A DNA stretch of 64,000 nucleotides from Cyrtodaria siliqua (GCA_037043455.1 JAWPHD010000007.1:434001-498000); one strand, 5' to 3'. Numbered from the stretch's first letter, positions 22,170-33,545 are shown. Program-made: numbers and translations. Notes: generated by a model not told the origin, from the letters alone.

Positions 22170-23593
22170 GATCACCTTTATCAGTATTTATTAACATTCA
22201 CACTAGCGTTCGTTTAGTGCAGTGTGGTGGTTGTAAAAAGTCTCCCTTTGCTACGAATCAGTAGTGTTATTTTTTACTGGTCCTTTGGGACCAACGAGCC
22301 CAATATAGGTGGCTTTGATGTAGAATACCGCTTAAGCCGGTGCTAGGGGGCGTGAGAAGTGTTGCTTCCTTCATTACTTCTCATAAACAGACTCAATAAA
22401 ACCGAGTCTGCTGCTTTATTCTCTTAATTGTGTTTGTTGCTCTCAAGGGATCACCTTTATCAGTATTTATTAACATTCACACTAGCGTTCGTTTAGTGCA
22501 GTGTGGCGGCTGTAAAAGTCTCCCCGTGCTACGAATCAGTAGTGTTTTTTTATACTGGTCCTTTGGGACCAACGAGCCCAATATAGGTGGCTTTGAAGTA
22601 GAATACCGCTTAAGCCGGTACTAGGGGGCGTGAGAAGTGTTGCTTCTTTCATTACTTCTCATGAACAGACTCAATAAAACCGAGTTTGCTGCTTTATTCT
22701 CCTAATTGTGTTTGTTGCTCTCAAGGGATCACCTTTATCAGTATTTATTAACATTCACACTAGCTTTCGTTTAGTGCAGTGTGGCGGCTATAAAAAGTCT
22801 CCCCGTGCAACGAATCAGTAGTGTTTTTTTTTACTGGTCCTTTGGGACCAACGAGCCCAATATAGGTGGCTTTGAAGTAGAATACCGCTTAAGCCGGTGC
22901 TAGGGGGCGTGAGAAGTGTTGCTTCTTTCATTACTTCTCATGAAAAGACTCAATAAAACCGAGTCTGCTGCTTTATTCTCTTAATTGTGTTTGTTGCTCT
23001 CAAGGGATCACCTTTATCAGTATTTATTAACATTCACACTAGCGTTCGTTTAGTGCAGTGTGGCGGCTGTAAAAAGTCTCCCCGTGCTACGAATCAGTAG
23101 TGTTATTTTTTACTGGTCCTTTGGGACCAACGAGCCCAATATAGGTGGCTTTGAAGTAGAATACCGCTTAAGCCGGTGCTAGGGGGCGTGAGAAGTGTTG
23201 CTTCTTTCATTACTTCTCATGAACAGACTTAATAAAACCGAGTCTGCTGCTTTATTCTCATAATTGTGTTTGTTGCTCTCAAGGGATCACCTTTATCAGT
23301 ATTTATTAACATTCACACTAGCGTTCGTTTAGTGCAGTGTGGCGGCTGTAAAAAGTCTCCCCGTGCTACGAATCAGTAGTGTTATTTTTTACTGGTCGTT
23401 TGGGACCAACGAGCCCAATATAGGTGGCTTTGAAGTAGAATACCGCTTAAGCCGGTGCTAGGGGGCGTGAGAAGTGTTACTTCTTTCATTACTTCTCATG
23501 AACAGACTTAATAAAACCGAGTCTGCTGCTTTATTCTCATAGATGTGTTTGTTGCTCTCAAGGGATCACCTTTATGAGTATTTATTAAGTATG
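22170..23593 (+). repeat. Five tandem 279-bp units inserted in the LINE
   Basis: GATCACCTTTATCAGTATTT starts occur at 22170, 22449, 22727, 23006, 23285 and 23564 (last one partial), giving a 278-279 bp period with about 95% or higher identity. Each unit contains three short hairpins: GGTCCTTTGGGACC, GAGAAGT...ACTTCTC, and CAGACTC...GAGTCTG. Diverged single copies elsewhere (6880, 10080, 13432, 38372) show it is a dispersed family that was amplified here. Confidence 0.92.
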
Positions 23594-23960
23594 TACCACG
23601 GCGGTCGCTTATATGACGTGGTATGTTTAAAATTCCGGAATCTAAGTGTTTAAGAGAATCAGAGATAACTATGGGGTCTATCAACTTAGAAGAAAGATTT
23701 GTTACTCGAGTTGGTTCAGTTATAATGTTTGTCATATTATTAATCTGCATTATGTCCTTTAAAAAATGGTTATCAGTGTTTAGTTGGTTCTCGTTGATAT
23801 CACCAACTAAAATGATTTTATTCGATAATTCGTATGCCTTTTCTAAGCTTATGTTTAAGTTATCCCAACAAATATATAACTCGAATTTGGTTTTCGATAA
23901 ACTGTATATATTAAAACATGTCGGTTTTATCTTTAATTTCAATCCAGAGTAAGCATGGTG
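23594..23960 (-). pseudogene. LINE segment 1 (apurinic-type endonuclease), 5' truncated
   Basis: Minus-strand frame 23942-23594 reads FELYICWDNLNISLEKAYEL, IILVGDINENQL (the GDxN metal-site motif), NIITEPTRVTNLSSKLIDPI and SGILNIPRHISDRRGTYL (the usual ending is SDH; here SDR). This is the C-terminal half of an AP-type endonuclease. The N-terminal half is absent beyond 23960, as in 5'-truncated LINE copies. The array at 22170-23593 splits it from segment 2. Confidence 0.85.
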
Positions 23961-25318
23961 GTAAATCTTCTAGTTCTAATACACTTACTTAATACAGTGG
24001 TTTAATACTTAACACAGTGGTTGCCTAGATGCAGTACCTATCCCTATACACTCATCGTTGTTGTGACACTCTTGTTATGTATTAAGTATTCAAGAACGCA
24101 TTTAAGTCATTTACATCAAATGTTATTTAATAGTTTTCCCCGAATAAGCCATATACGATAATCTGCAGTAAAAAAGAACCAGTTAATGCATGAAACTCAG
24201 AAGTATGGATCCGAAATTGCATTGATACAAAAGCAAATGTATTTATTGCGGGTACGGTATGTTGTATATTTGTCCAACGTTTGAAATTCAACATTTACTT
24301 TTCATTATTCTTTTTTCCCCAATTATTTATGAAATAAAACTAAACAAGGGGAAAAGTTTCTGCAGTGTATAACGTTTCCATATCTCTTTTATTCATAAAA
24401 TGTAAGATCCAACATAAGTTACTGACACAAATATAATGTATATGCTTTATATTTTATTTAAAAAATAAATGAATAATAACATGATTTAGTAAGCTATAGA
24501 TCTACTTTAAATTTAATTTAATCAATATTTTATTCAAGTAATGAATCGGATTGGACAACAGGCAATGCCTATGTAAGACCTCTCCCGTATCAAGGTAAAT
24601 ATAAACAATAAATGCATATCAAACATAACATAAAATGTGGACTTTTAGTACAGTTTGCATATAATGTTTGAAAATTGACTTAGAATCTTTGAAACATGTG
24701 TACCGTGATTGTTTAGTATTAACATTTTGTTTTGTCAGAAAGAATTTAAGTGAGAAAAAACAGAATTAACAGAAAGAAAATCATACTGGAAACCAATGCG
24801 AAATATATATAAAAATGTACCAATTATTACAAAATATAATGGTTTAAGTATGAGTTTCTGTAACCAATAGTTAATTTTGGAATCTAAGATAACTTTAAAT
24901 TTGACTGTTTCTCAGAGGATCTGTTATATTTGATATGTCGTGCCACTAGAGATACAAATAAGAATCCAGTAGATATATTATCTTGACTTTTATGTGAATA
25001 ATGTCTGAAGGGAGCTGTGCATTAAACAAATATGGGAATAAGGTTTGACAAACTGCGTACACGTAAGGCACATGTTGTACAACTAGACAGCTTCTGTGTA
25101 TTCAGTGATAGTAATTATTAAATCATTAAACCTTTTCGATGTTTTTGTCTAGTCGTTTTTTATTTTTGATGTTTATGCTTACCCAAACAATAGATATAAT
25201 TATAGAAACAGAACACATTTTCTTTTATTTTAAAAGCTTATTTTAAGTATATGTCAATCGCCCCTTGGTATATTCTTCATAATTAAAACATTTCTGTATT
25301 GAATGTATCCTTCCCTCT
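23961..25318. other. AT-rich spacer
   Basis: No coding or repeat structure is recognised on either strand. Confidence 0.4.
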
Positions 25319-25380
25319 CTCTGGTGTGTGTGTGTTTGGTGGTGGTGGGGTGAGAGGGGGTGGTGTGGGGTGGGGGGTAC
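25319..25380 (+). repeat. GT/G-rich low-complexity tract, G-quadruplex-capable
   Basis: (GT)n followed by four G-runs of four to six within 25347-25378 (loops TGAGA, TGGTGT, T). Confidence 0.75.
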
Positions 25381-26210
25381 GTGAGATAAGGCTTCTTGCA
25401 TACCGAACAAGGATACACCATGCGTCGATGAGACGTTAAACAACAAGTCATTTTTTTTCGTTTAACAGCACCATTGTTCATTTTCAATAAAAACACAAAA
25501 GAGTAAAAGACTTAATCTTGAGATACCCCTATTTGTTTAAACAGACTGTGGCAACAATTCTTATTAATCATTCCTGCAAATCAGTTTCATTATAATAACT
25601 TACATATATTTCTAGAATGGCCCTTTTGCTTATAATTCAATCAAATCAGTTTCATAGTATATTAGTTCTAAATTACTTATTTCGCTTATTATTCATGCAA
25701 ATCAATTCAATAATATATATTTCTGGAATGACTCGTTTTAAATTGTAAATACCTTATCGTACAATACGCTAACAACAGCAGTTTTACAAAGTATGTACAC
25801 TGTTTCTAAAACCTACTGACGACTTGTATATAACTTGCATATCGTGAGAATTCAAACTCTATAGACACAATATAAACGGCTTTAACCAGCCAAGCCACAC
25901 TCCAAAACTAGAGCGTCGAATTAACAATACTAATCATAACTAATTTTACGTATCTTCAATCACTGGTATTTTAATAAACCTGTACTTTTAATCTGCACGT
26001 ATACACTATTATTTGATCTGAACACCTGGATAGCGTTTTGATAAACGGTTTTGTAGTGTAACTGTGTCATTATTTGGCAGGTTAGTGTCTTTAAATGCCA
26101 GCAAATGTAAATATCTGAAACACTTTTTCCAATTTTTCTTTTTAAACGTTTAATAGGTGACACAGCAACTCCTGATCTGAGAACCCACTATTATGCCCAC
26201 CGTTCACCAT
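25381..26210. other. AT-rich spacer
   Basis: Two similar pieces (AATCAGTTTCATTATAATAA near 25580, AATCAGTTTCATAGTATATT near 25645) suggest a small local duplication. Otherwise nothing is recognised. Confidence 0.35.
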
Positions 26211-26214
26211 TATG

Positions 26215-26305
26215 AGGGAAATATCATTTATAAAATCGTGCTAATATCAGCTTTCCCGTCGCTTATTGGAATTAAGGCGGTACTACTCGTACGTAATGAA
26301 AACCT
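26215..26305. repeat. Fragment of the TACGTG-ended MITE family
   Basis: Blocks AAATATCATTTATAAAATCG, GCTTTCCCGTCGCTTATTGG and TACGTAATGA correspond to the end of the copies at 42655 and 55885. Confidence 0.45.
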
Positions 26306-26509
26306 GGGTAAAAAGATTGAAGTGATGTATTAAGGTGAAAGGAGACTATTTCGAAGGTAAATCAGCCAACTATATGGTACGAAATTGGCAAATCTCTGAG
26401 ATAATTGACAGGTTGCCTTATTTTTCGAACACCACTCGTATAGCTATACAATTAATATTATTATACCTCACGCTTACACACCGGTATAAATTGCCCATAC
26501 CCTTAGGAC

Positions 26510-26775
26510 ACATAAAAAAAAAATGTGTGGTTCAGGTACCCGACCGACCTTATTTTAAGGGGCCGACCCTAAAACCTTTTATGCAAAAAATTAAAAAAAA
26601 CAGAAAAAAACAACAAAGAAATTGTTGATAATGCAAAAAAATCGAACTCAAGGTATAGTAATTTAACATATCAAATTCATTATCAGAATTGAATTTATTA
26701 TTGAGAAAAAAAAAACTACCTACCTACCCAATATTTTTTTGCCGGTGTTACCTAAATTTTGTTTGGCCTTAGCGT
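26510..26775. repeat. ACCTACCTAC-type dispersed repeat
   Basis: CCGACCGACCTTATTTTAAG at the left and CTACCTACCTACCC at the right resemble pieces at 14785 and 15940. It is non-coding; the open frame at 26335-26628 owes its length to low-complexity Lys codons. Confidence 0.35.
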
Positions 26776-26813
26776 GAAGCAATGATTATTGTTTACCGAT
26801 AATCACACGATTG

Positions 26814-26840
26814 TGACGTCACGGGAAGTATAAAATAGGT
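26814..26840 (+). promoter_or_regulatory. CRE plus TATA-like promoter before the MAETSTSG exon
   Basis: TGACGTCA at 26814-26821 is followed by GGGAAGTATAAAATA. The ATG at 26950 lies about 120 bases after the TATA-like box, inside AAAACATGGCGGAAAC, which fits a YY1-type start motif. Confidence 0.4.
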
Positions 26841-26892
26841 GTGTGCTTTTTTCAATTTCGACACGCTTTGCGCAATTGGAAATCGGTGGACA

Positions 26893-27182
26893 CTTATTAA
26901 CAATGCGGGAAACCCACGTGACTTTTGAATAACGTTTGCATTAGAAAACATGGCGGAAACGTCCACATCAGGTGAGTCTTATTTGAATAACTTTTTTATT
27001 ATTTAACCGATTGCGATAAGGTAAAGTCTAAAGAATCCACCCAAATAGTACCAACCCTCGGTGCAAGGCGTCTGTCGGCTGTCTGTAGCCGTTTGTTACT
27101 GATGCTCGAACAATTTTGTTCTTGCGTCAAAACAAATAAGGATAACGGTTGCATTTTTTCATGATTTTCAGTCAAAAAGTTT
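26893..27182 (+). repeat. Left arm of a large inverted pair, with a tiny first exon
   Basis: About 85-90% identical, in inverted orientation, to 32987-33228; this arm has about 45 extra bases near 27070-27115. It holds an exon-like ATG at 26950 encoding MAETSTS plus one base, then a splice donor (CAG|GTGAGT at 26971/26972). A splice-acceptor-like TTTTCAG ends at 27171. After 27182 sequence changes abruptly to a LINE. The coding product is not recognised. Confidence 0.75.
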
Positions 27183-29300
27183 AATTCTGGAGATAATTTT
27201 ATTAAATGGATAGAGCTATTTTACAACGACGCTAAAAGTAGTGTCATTAATAATGGACACATAACAGTTTTTTTCTCGATTAAACGAGGGTTTCGACAGG
27301 GATGCCCAATATCACCGTATCTGTGTATTATATGTTTAGAATTGCTGTCTTTTGAAATAAAAAAACAATAAACATATAAAAAAGCATTACTGTAGCAGAC
27401 ATTGAGATTAAAAATACATTATTTGCCGATAATGCAACTTTCTTAAATGATGGATCAAAACAGTAATTTGAGAAACTAATTCATACTTTGGATTATTTTA
27501 GAAATATATCTGGTTTGAGACAACACCTCAAAATGCTGTTTGTTTAGAGTAGGTTCACTGAAAAACAGTCAAATATAATTTTTAGAAAATCGAAAATTGT
27601 CATGGTCATCTGAAAAAAGCAAAAGCTTTTGGAATTGTTTTCAATACAAACAAGATTGATGTTTTTAAACTTAATCTGGAACCTAAACAAGAACAGTTCA
27701 AAAATTGTTTAAAAAGTTGGCAGCAAAGAAAACTAACCCTACTTGGAAAAATTACTGTTTTAAAAACGTTTGCTCTTCCACAGTTAATATATACACTTAC
27801 CGTCCTACCCGATCGACCAACCGAAACAATTAAACAAATAAACGATATTATGTTCAAATTTGTATGGGACAATAAACCAAGCGAAATTTAAAAAATCCAC
27901 ACTTATACAAGCCACACTTATACAAGATTACGAGAATTGGGGTATTAAAATGATTGATATACTTTCTTAAAGCCAGCTGGATAAAAAGGTTAATAGACAA
28001 TACAACCGGTCAATGGAAACAAATATATTTATATGAATTGTAAAAATATGGAGGAAACACAATTTTTGAATGCAACATTGACGAAAACGATATCAAAAAA
28101 ATGTTCGAAAATTGTATTTTTTTACAAAATATACTTAGTGCAGGGAAAAAAATAAATAAACACGACGAAGTTAAAACTGTAAGCAAAAGTATAATATGGA
28201 ATATCGCGAACATAAAAGTAAACGGCAAACCAATAGTTCATAGAGACTGGTTTTATAAGGGTATAAAATATTTTGAACACATACACGACTATAGACGCAA
28301 ACAATGTTATATATCTGCATTTTTTGCTTACCAAAATGACATACCACATAAAGATTTTCTCAAGTATATACATCATTAATATCAGGTATTCCCCAAAACT
28401 TCAAAATAAAAAAAAGAACAAATCGGCAAGGCACAAAACGTCACACCAAATCTTCCAGAAAAACTTCAAAAATCCAATTATACAAACAAATTTTTGTACA
28501 ATCATCAATTACAAAACGAAATTAACAATGATATTATACAACAACAAAGGTGGGAACAAGAGTTTCAAAATGCTCAACTAGAGTGGAATATTTTTCTCAA
28601 GTATACATCATTAATATCATGTATTCCCCACAATTTTAAAAATAAAATAATAAACGAACAAATCAATGTACAAAACGTTACACCAAATCTTCTAGAAAAA
28701 CTTCAAAAATCCAATTATACAAACAATTTGTTGTACAATCATCAATTACGAAACGAATTTAATAATGATATTATACAACAACAAAGTTGGGAATAAGAGT
28801 TTCAAAATGCTCATATAGAGTGAATATTTTTCACACTATCCCAATATATTCAATTATTTCAACAAAATTGCGCAATTTCCCATATAAATATCTTATGAGG
28901 ATTATAGCAACCAATACAAAATTACTGAAATTTAAAATTGCTAGTTCTAATCTTTGTGATTTCTGTGCAATGGAAACAGAAACAGTAAATCATTTATTTT
29001 GGGAATGTATGCGTATACAATCTTTCTGGTCTGATTTGCATAGGGTTTTAATTACACATGACATACATATTAACTTGAGTTTGCAAAACATAACGTTTGG
29101 TATAGTTAATACGCAAACACATGTAAACGTATTAAATTTCATAATTATAAATACAAAATACTTCATTTACATAAACAAATTAGGAAACCCATTCCAAGTT
29201 GTTCAGGTTACAAAACTTATTTATTTAAAAGTATAGAAATAGAAAAACATAACAGCAAATGGAGATATTTTCCCCTAAAATAATTTTCATATCTTATTTT
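27183..29300 (+). pseudogene. L1/Tx1-type LINE reverse transcriptase remnant, 5' truncated
   Basis: Starts directly after the inverted arm with NFIKWIELFYNDAKSSVINN, then GFRQGCPISPYLCIICLELL (RT motif 4), then a damaged region where FADNAT near 27425 stands for the usual FADD. Downstream, minus-strand shadows aside, the plus frames give QNFKNCLKSWQQRKLTLLGK-like remnants (27690-27740), and near 28960 CDFCAMETETVNHLFWEC, the cysteine/histidine tail of L1/Tx1 ORF2. A 237-bp (79-codon) internal tandem duplication spans about 28380-28830. Stops and frameshifts are numerous. The 5' end is missing, as usual for LINE insertions. Confidence 0.82.
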
Positions 29301-29680
29301 TGAAAGGGGAAATCGCTACTCTTTAAAAAAAATTTATGTTAAACATCACTTTGGCTGGTATTCGTTTATTTTATTATCATTAATTTTTCTTTTCATTCTT
29401 TTTCTTATTACCTTACGTAATTCTTTTGTTGTCTAGACTACATTTCTCTCCATAGTTTTTTTTCCTTTGTGGTATTATATAGTATTCAGTGGGATGACAT
29501 TGGAATTCACAAGTAAGCAAGTTAATTGTTCTTGAAAATATTTAAATTTAATATTTTATTCTTTGACTTCTGTATACTATTTAAGGAAAATTCTTCCCTT
29601 TTTTTTATTTAAAAGCCAACAACTTTATTTACAACACATTATATTAATGGAACATTGTATAGATATCTTCCTTACATATA
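29301..29680. other. AT-rich DNA after the LINE
   Basis: T-rich pieces with no features. It may include the LINE 3' untranslated region; no clear poly(A) end was found. Confidence 0.3.
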
Positions 29681-30687
29681 TACGAGGGTGCTTCAAAAAG
29701 TTCTGTCACTAGGCATATATCCTTTGAACTGGATATTACACAGAGATAAAGTAGTGTATTTGTAGTACTACTGGGTTCACTCTCTTAAATTCCACAAAGA
29801 AAATGAAAAATTTCCGGTTATTTATACCCCTAAATTACCTCCCCTACCCCACCTTTTGGGAACTGGCATCTTTGAAAATGTCCTTGTTACAAAACGTTGT
29901 AAAACTTATTTGAATAAATCTATGCTTTTAAATTTTCTTTTACGCCATCTGTTGTTATTCGCCCATAATCCATGAAAATGATTTACGAGAATTCGGAAAG
30001 GTCTTGCTGCAAACCAGATATGAGTTAATGCATCTCCCTTAAATTTAGCAGAAATAACACTGATATTCTTCATTTTGTATACGGAAATGTAATAATATCT
30101 TTTAAATGTCGTAATTATTCTCATAGTATTAAAATGTTTTAATATTTTTTTACAAATCCTAGTCCTCCAGTGTTTAAATTTCATATTCAACACATTATTG
30201 TACAATTTTGTACAATGTTTACTGAAAATATTGATCATCCAAAAACGCTATTTCAGAATACTGCCCTTCCATTTAATGTCCATTTGTCATTAAATTAATT
30301 TTACACGTTAGCTTAAATTGTTAATTTCTAAGACAATGCCTTTTCATCTACCATGCTTAAATTCTAAATCTTGTAATGCACGTATATAACTGGTAATGTA
30401 TGAGAAATTTCAAAGGTCTTCGACAAGTCCTTAAAGAGACACAGGCATTTAAAAAAGTAACAATTAACATACCTAAGAAAAAATCAGGACGAAAATGACT
30501 CAGTATGTATAAGTGATGTGTATTAAATGTTCCATAACTTTCGTCACTCAAAAGATATAGCATTTAATTTACCATCAATGGAATGGTATTGAATCTCTCA
30601 TTCATTTGATATCAAACATCAACACTCACAATGAGCACTTAATTGTTAAAACACGTTAGCGACAGAACTTATTGAATGACCCTCGTA
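29681..30687. mobile_element. Non-autonomous Tc1/mariner-type element, about 1 kb
   Basis: TA dinucleotides at 29681-29682 and 30686-30687 flank inverted ends beginning CGAGGGTGCTTCAAAAAG on the left and CGAGGGTCATTCAATAAG (minus strand) on the right, both continuing into TTCTGTC. The CGAGGGT...CAAAAAGTTC pattern is typical of mariner-like inverted repeats. The 1003-bp interior encodes no recognisable transposase; the minus frame at 29906-30238 does not show DDE signatures. Confidence 0.75.
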
Positions 30688-31070
30688 TGTGGAAGATTCC
30701 CGCTCTTTTTTCTTCTTTCAACAAAACGAGAAAGAAAAATGGGTACCAACTATATAAGAGAAAGAAAATGAAGTACTAAAATAGGATCATATTAGTAGCA
30801 AACTCTAAATAAAATAACATACATGCACAGGCACATTCAATTGAGTCAATAATGAAAATACATAATGCGATGGGTATTGTGTTGTTTTGTTGTTTTTTTT
30901 TTTTGGGTATAATTGTTGTTGTTGCAGTATTTCTCTCTTTTAGTTTGAATAATAAAAATGTAATCCATTTATATTATCTTAAGTTTACACTTTATTATAT
31001 ATGTTGTAAATCAAAATGTATATACAAACTATGTATGAAAAAAACGTTGAAAATAAAGATATTATATTAA
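30688..31070. other. AT-rich spacer with simple T and TTG runs
   Basis: Nothing recognised. A (GTT)n-like stretch lies near 30885-30925. Confidence 0.3.
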
Positions 31071-31079
31071 AAAAAAAAT

Positions 31080-31500
31080 ACGCGGCCATATTTATTGCTG
31101 GATTGGGACGATTTGTATCAATCTCAGAAAGGACCACGCAAATATGCTTCTTGTGAAGTTTCGTCAGTCTACCCAGAAGTTCATTTAGGAGAATTCGTTT
31201 AAAGATTTTTCTGTTCTTAGTAACGACGGCCATTATTGTTGACGGATTGGTACGATTTGTATAAATCTTAGAGAGGACCATATAGCAGTTTCGTCAAATT
31301 TTACCCAAAGTTCATGAAAAGAAGTCGATTTTCTATTATTTGTTGACGGATCGGGACGAGTTGTATAACTCTCACTTCCTGTGAAGTTTCACCAATGTTG
31401 AAATTCTACCAGTTTCAGACAAGTTGTTTGAAGCAAAAGTTAAAGACGGACGGACGACGGACAACTCGCCATCCACTAAGCTCTGCTGGAGTACAAAAAT
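31080..31500. repeat. Dispersed repeat made of three diverged subunits
   Basis: GGATTGGGACGATTTGTATC, GGATTGGTACGATTTGTATA and GGATCGGGACGAGTTGTATA mark three subunits near 31098, 31242 and 31346, each followed by a TGTGAAGTTTC- or CAGTTTCG-type block. The right end has a GACGGACGGACGACGG run (31446). It is the style of an abundant dispersed repeat in bivalve genomes and is non-coding. Confidence 0.55.
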
Positions 31501-32010
31501 AGGTGCTAATCCAGCTTCAAAGGTGTGCGTGTGCGGGTGGGTTTGTGGAGGGGGTGGTGTTTGGGGGTGCAACTCTATTGCTGATATAAGAAATTGAGAA
31601 AACAATGCAAAATCGCTAAAACATACCACTTATTGACACACTGTTTGCGTTCACGCCATTAAAGACCTTACTGAAACGATGACTTTTTATAATATTGCTT
31701 TTCTCGGACGAATCAAATATAGAATTCTGAGGCATCATAGTATATTTTTATTTTATTTGTGTCGATATGCTATTTAAATATAAAATCAGTTATAAATTAG
31801 AAATGTGCCCACATGACATGGATGCCCCTGGTTTTGCTTCACATATTATTACTATTTAAAGAGAAGTAACTCTGGAATTACTGAGGTGATGGGGTTGAAC
31901 TTGGCCGAGACATTTAGCCCATATACTCGGAGAAGATTAAATAACAATGACGCAAGTTAGAGTGTGGACAACATTTTCCACACGCACGGGCGCACGACGA
32001 AGGTTACACT
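31501..32010. other. Spacer with a short G-rich tract
   Basis: 31520-31570 is GT/G-rich (GGAGGGGGTGGTGTTTGGGG). The rest shows nothing recognisable. Confidence 0.35.
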
Positions 32011-32374
32011 ATACGGGGTGTGTTCTAGAGGTTAGTAGACGTTTCCCGTGATTCGGCTAATTGTGCCTCAATTCTTGTGCAATTCTTGTTGAATATATCT
32101 TAATTATTTTTAAGTTACCAGACTTTTTTTTTTCACTATATAAAAATATTAAAGCTTTTAAAAATATACGCTTCTTGGCAACCAATATAACTAAAGCCGT
32201 GGTGTATATTTCTCCAGGGAGTAGGTATACCTGATTTCTCTAAAAGTTTTGATATTTTTTTATTAAAATATGTCTAGGCGAATAATTTAGATATATTCAA
32301 TTCAACTTACACAACAACTTAGGCACAATTAACAGAAAACGGGAAAGTCTACGAACTTCTCGAACACCCCGCGT
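32011..32374. mobile_element. MITE with about 85-bp terminal inverted repeats
   Basis: The left end ACGGGGTGTGTTCTAGAGG and the right end (minus strand) ACGCGGGGTGTTCGAGAAG continue as about 80% similar inverted arms through TTTCCCGT, TAATTGTGCCT and GAATATATC. About 360 bp long, non-coding. Confidence 0.7.
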
Positions 32375-32986
32375 ATCTTCGAAAGGCGGAGGCATTAAAC
32401 ATATCTTAATATCTCGAGAAGACGAAAACACTTTTTAGAAATTGCAAATGCGAAAGCTGAATACCGATTTTTCAATGTTTAACTCAATAAAAGACGAAAG
32501 CAGCAAAATCGTGTGTTTCCAAACAATTATTCTTGTTTACGTTGATCAAAGACGATATACGGTGTGAATTTATTAGTTCGTTTTAAAAGTCAATCCATTT
32601 GAAATGATAGGTATTTATGCATGACAGACTACTGAAAACATCAAAATCACAATTCTCCAACGGTAGCAGTCGTCACATAAAGAGTTTATGCATATAATGT
32701 TTTGAATTAAATAAAAATAAGGAGATGACATACTTGCAAAACCGATGCAAACAATATATTGAAACTTAATATCAAAACAAATAAGGCGTAATAGTAACGT
32801 TTTGCATAACTGGTTTTAATTTGTAATTTTAATGCAAACGATATTCGTTTTAAAACCGATGCAAACGATATTCAAAACTTGATTTCCAGTTTTTTTGCAA
32901 AAGTTTCAGCATTTCCGTCAAACTACTAGTATAACATATATTTAAAAAAAAATATAGTTACCAATGGATCCTACAATGAGTAGTTT
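32375..32986. other. AT-rich spacer
   Basis: A short duplication of AAACCGATGCAAACGATATT / AAACCGATGCAAACAATATA occurs near 32740 and 32855. Otherwise nothing recognised. Confidence 0.3.
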
Positions 32987-33228
32987 AACTTTTTGACTGA
33001 AAATCATGAAAAATGCAAACGTTATCCTTATTTGTTTTGACACAAGAAAAAAGTTGCTTTGCACCGAGGGTTGGTACTATTTTGGAGGATTCTTTAAACT
33101 TTACCTTATCGCAATCGGTTAAATAATAAAAAAGTTATTCAAACAAGACTCACCTGATGTGGACGTTTCCGCCATGTTTTCTAATGCGAATGTTATTCAA
33201 AAGTCACATGGGTTCCCCGCATTGATTA
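32987..33228 (-). repeat. Right arm of the large inverted pair, with the same tiny first exon
   Basis: On the minus strand it carries the identical MAETSTS exon (33175-33154), the GTGAGT donor and, further in, the TTTTCAG acceptor. It is better preserved than the left arm near the exon but lacks the left arm's upstream CRE/TATA block. Arms are about 5.8 kb apart. Confidence 0.75.
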
Positions 33229-33289
33229 AATAACAGTTGAAGTTATATCAATCGTAAGACGCTTGTTTACCAAAAGACAATAAACAAAT

Positions 33290-33406
33290 ATGGCGAGCAG
33301 ATTCGCGACAATTTCGGAAGCAGATTTAAACACTCTAGAACCAGCCGAAGACTCTGCCAGTACACAAAGAAAAGTAAAGAGAAGTGTAGCTTTGTTTCGT
33401 GAATGA
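33290..33406 (+). pseudogene. Crypton/DUF3504-like N-terminal fragment
   Basis: A 38-codon ORF MASRFATISEADLNTL..., continuing STQRKVKRSVALFRE, then TGA. The pattern SRF-x(4)-E-x-(D/N)-L...T-(Q/K)-R-x(5-7)-V-x-L-F-(R/K) is the start of animal Crypton-derived tyrosine-recombinase-like proteins (the DUF3504/KCTD1-associated group). Only the beginning remains; the frame is cut by the TGA where the family continues. Identity is inferred from memory of the pattern. Confidence 0.5.
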
Positions 33407-33545
33407 AAATGGTGACTGAAAGCTTGTCTATAAATAAAATATAATATAATTTAAAAAAAACACCTTGTTTTATTGGAATTGTTTTCCCCTCATATATTTA
33501 AATTTTAATCAAAACATTTTTTGTTCGGTATAATAAAATAAATAA

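Noticed and set aside
29906..30238. Transposase in the mariner-ended element
   Set aside because: The frame shows no DDE-type signature and is AT-rich with no domain.
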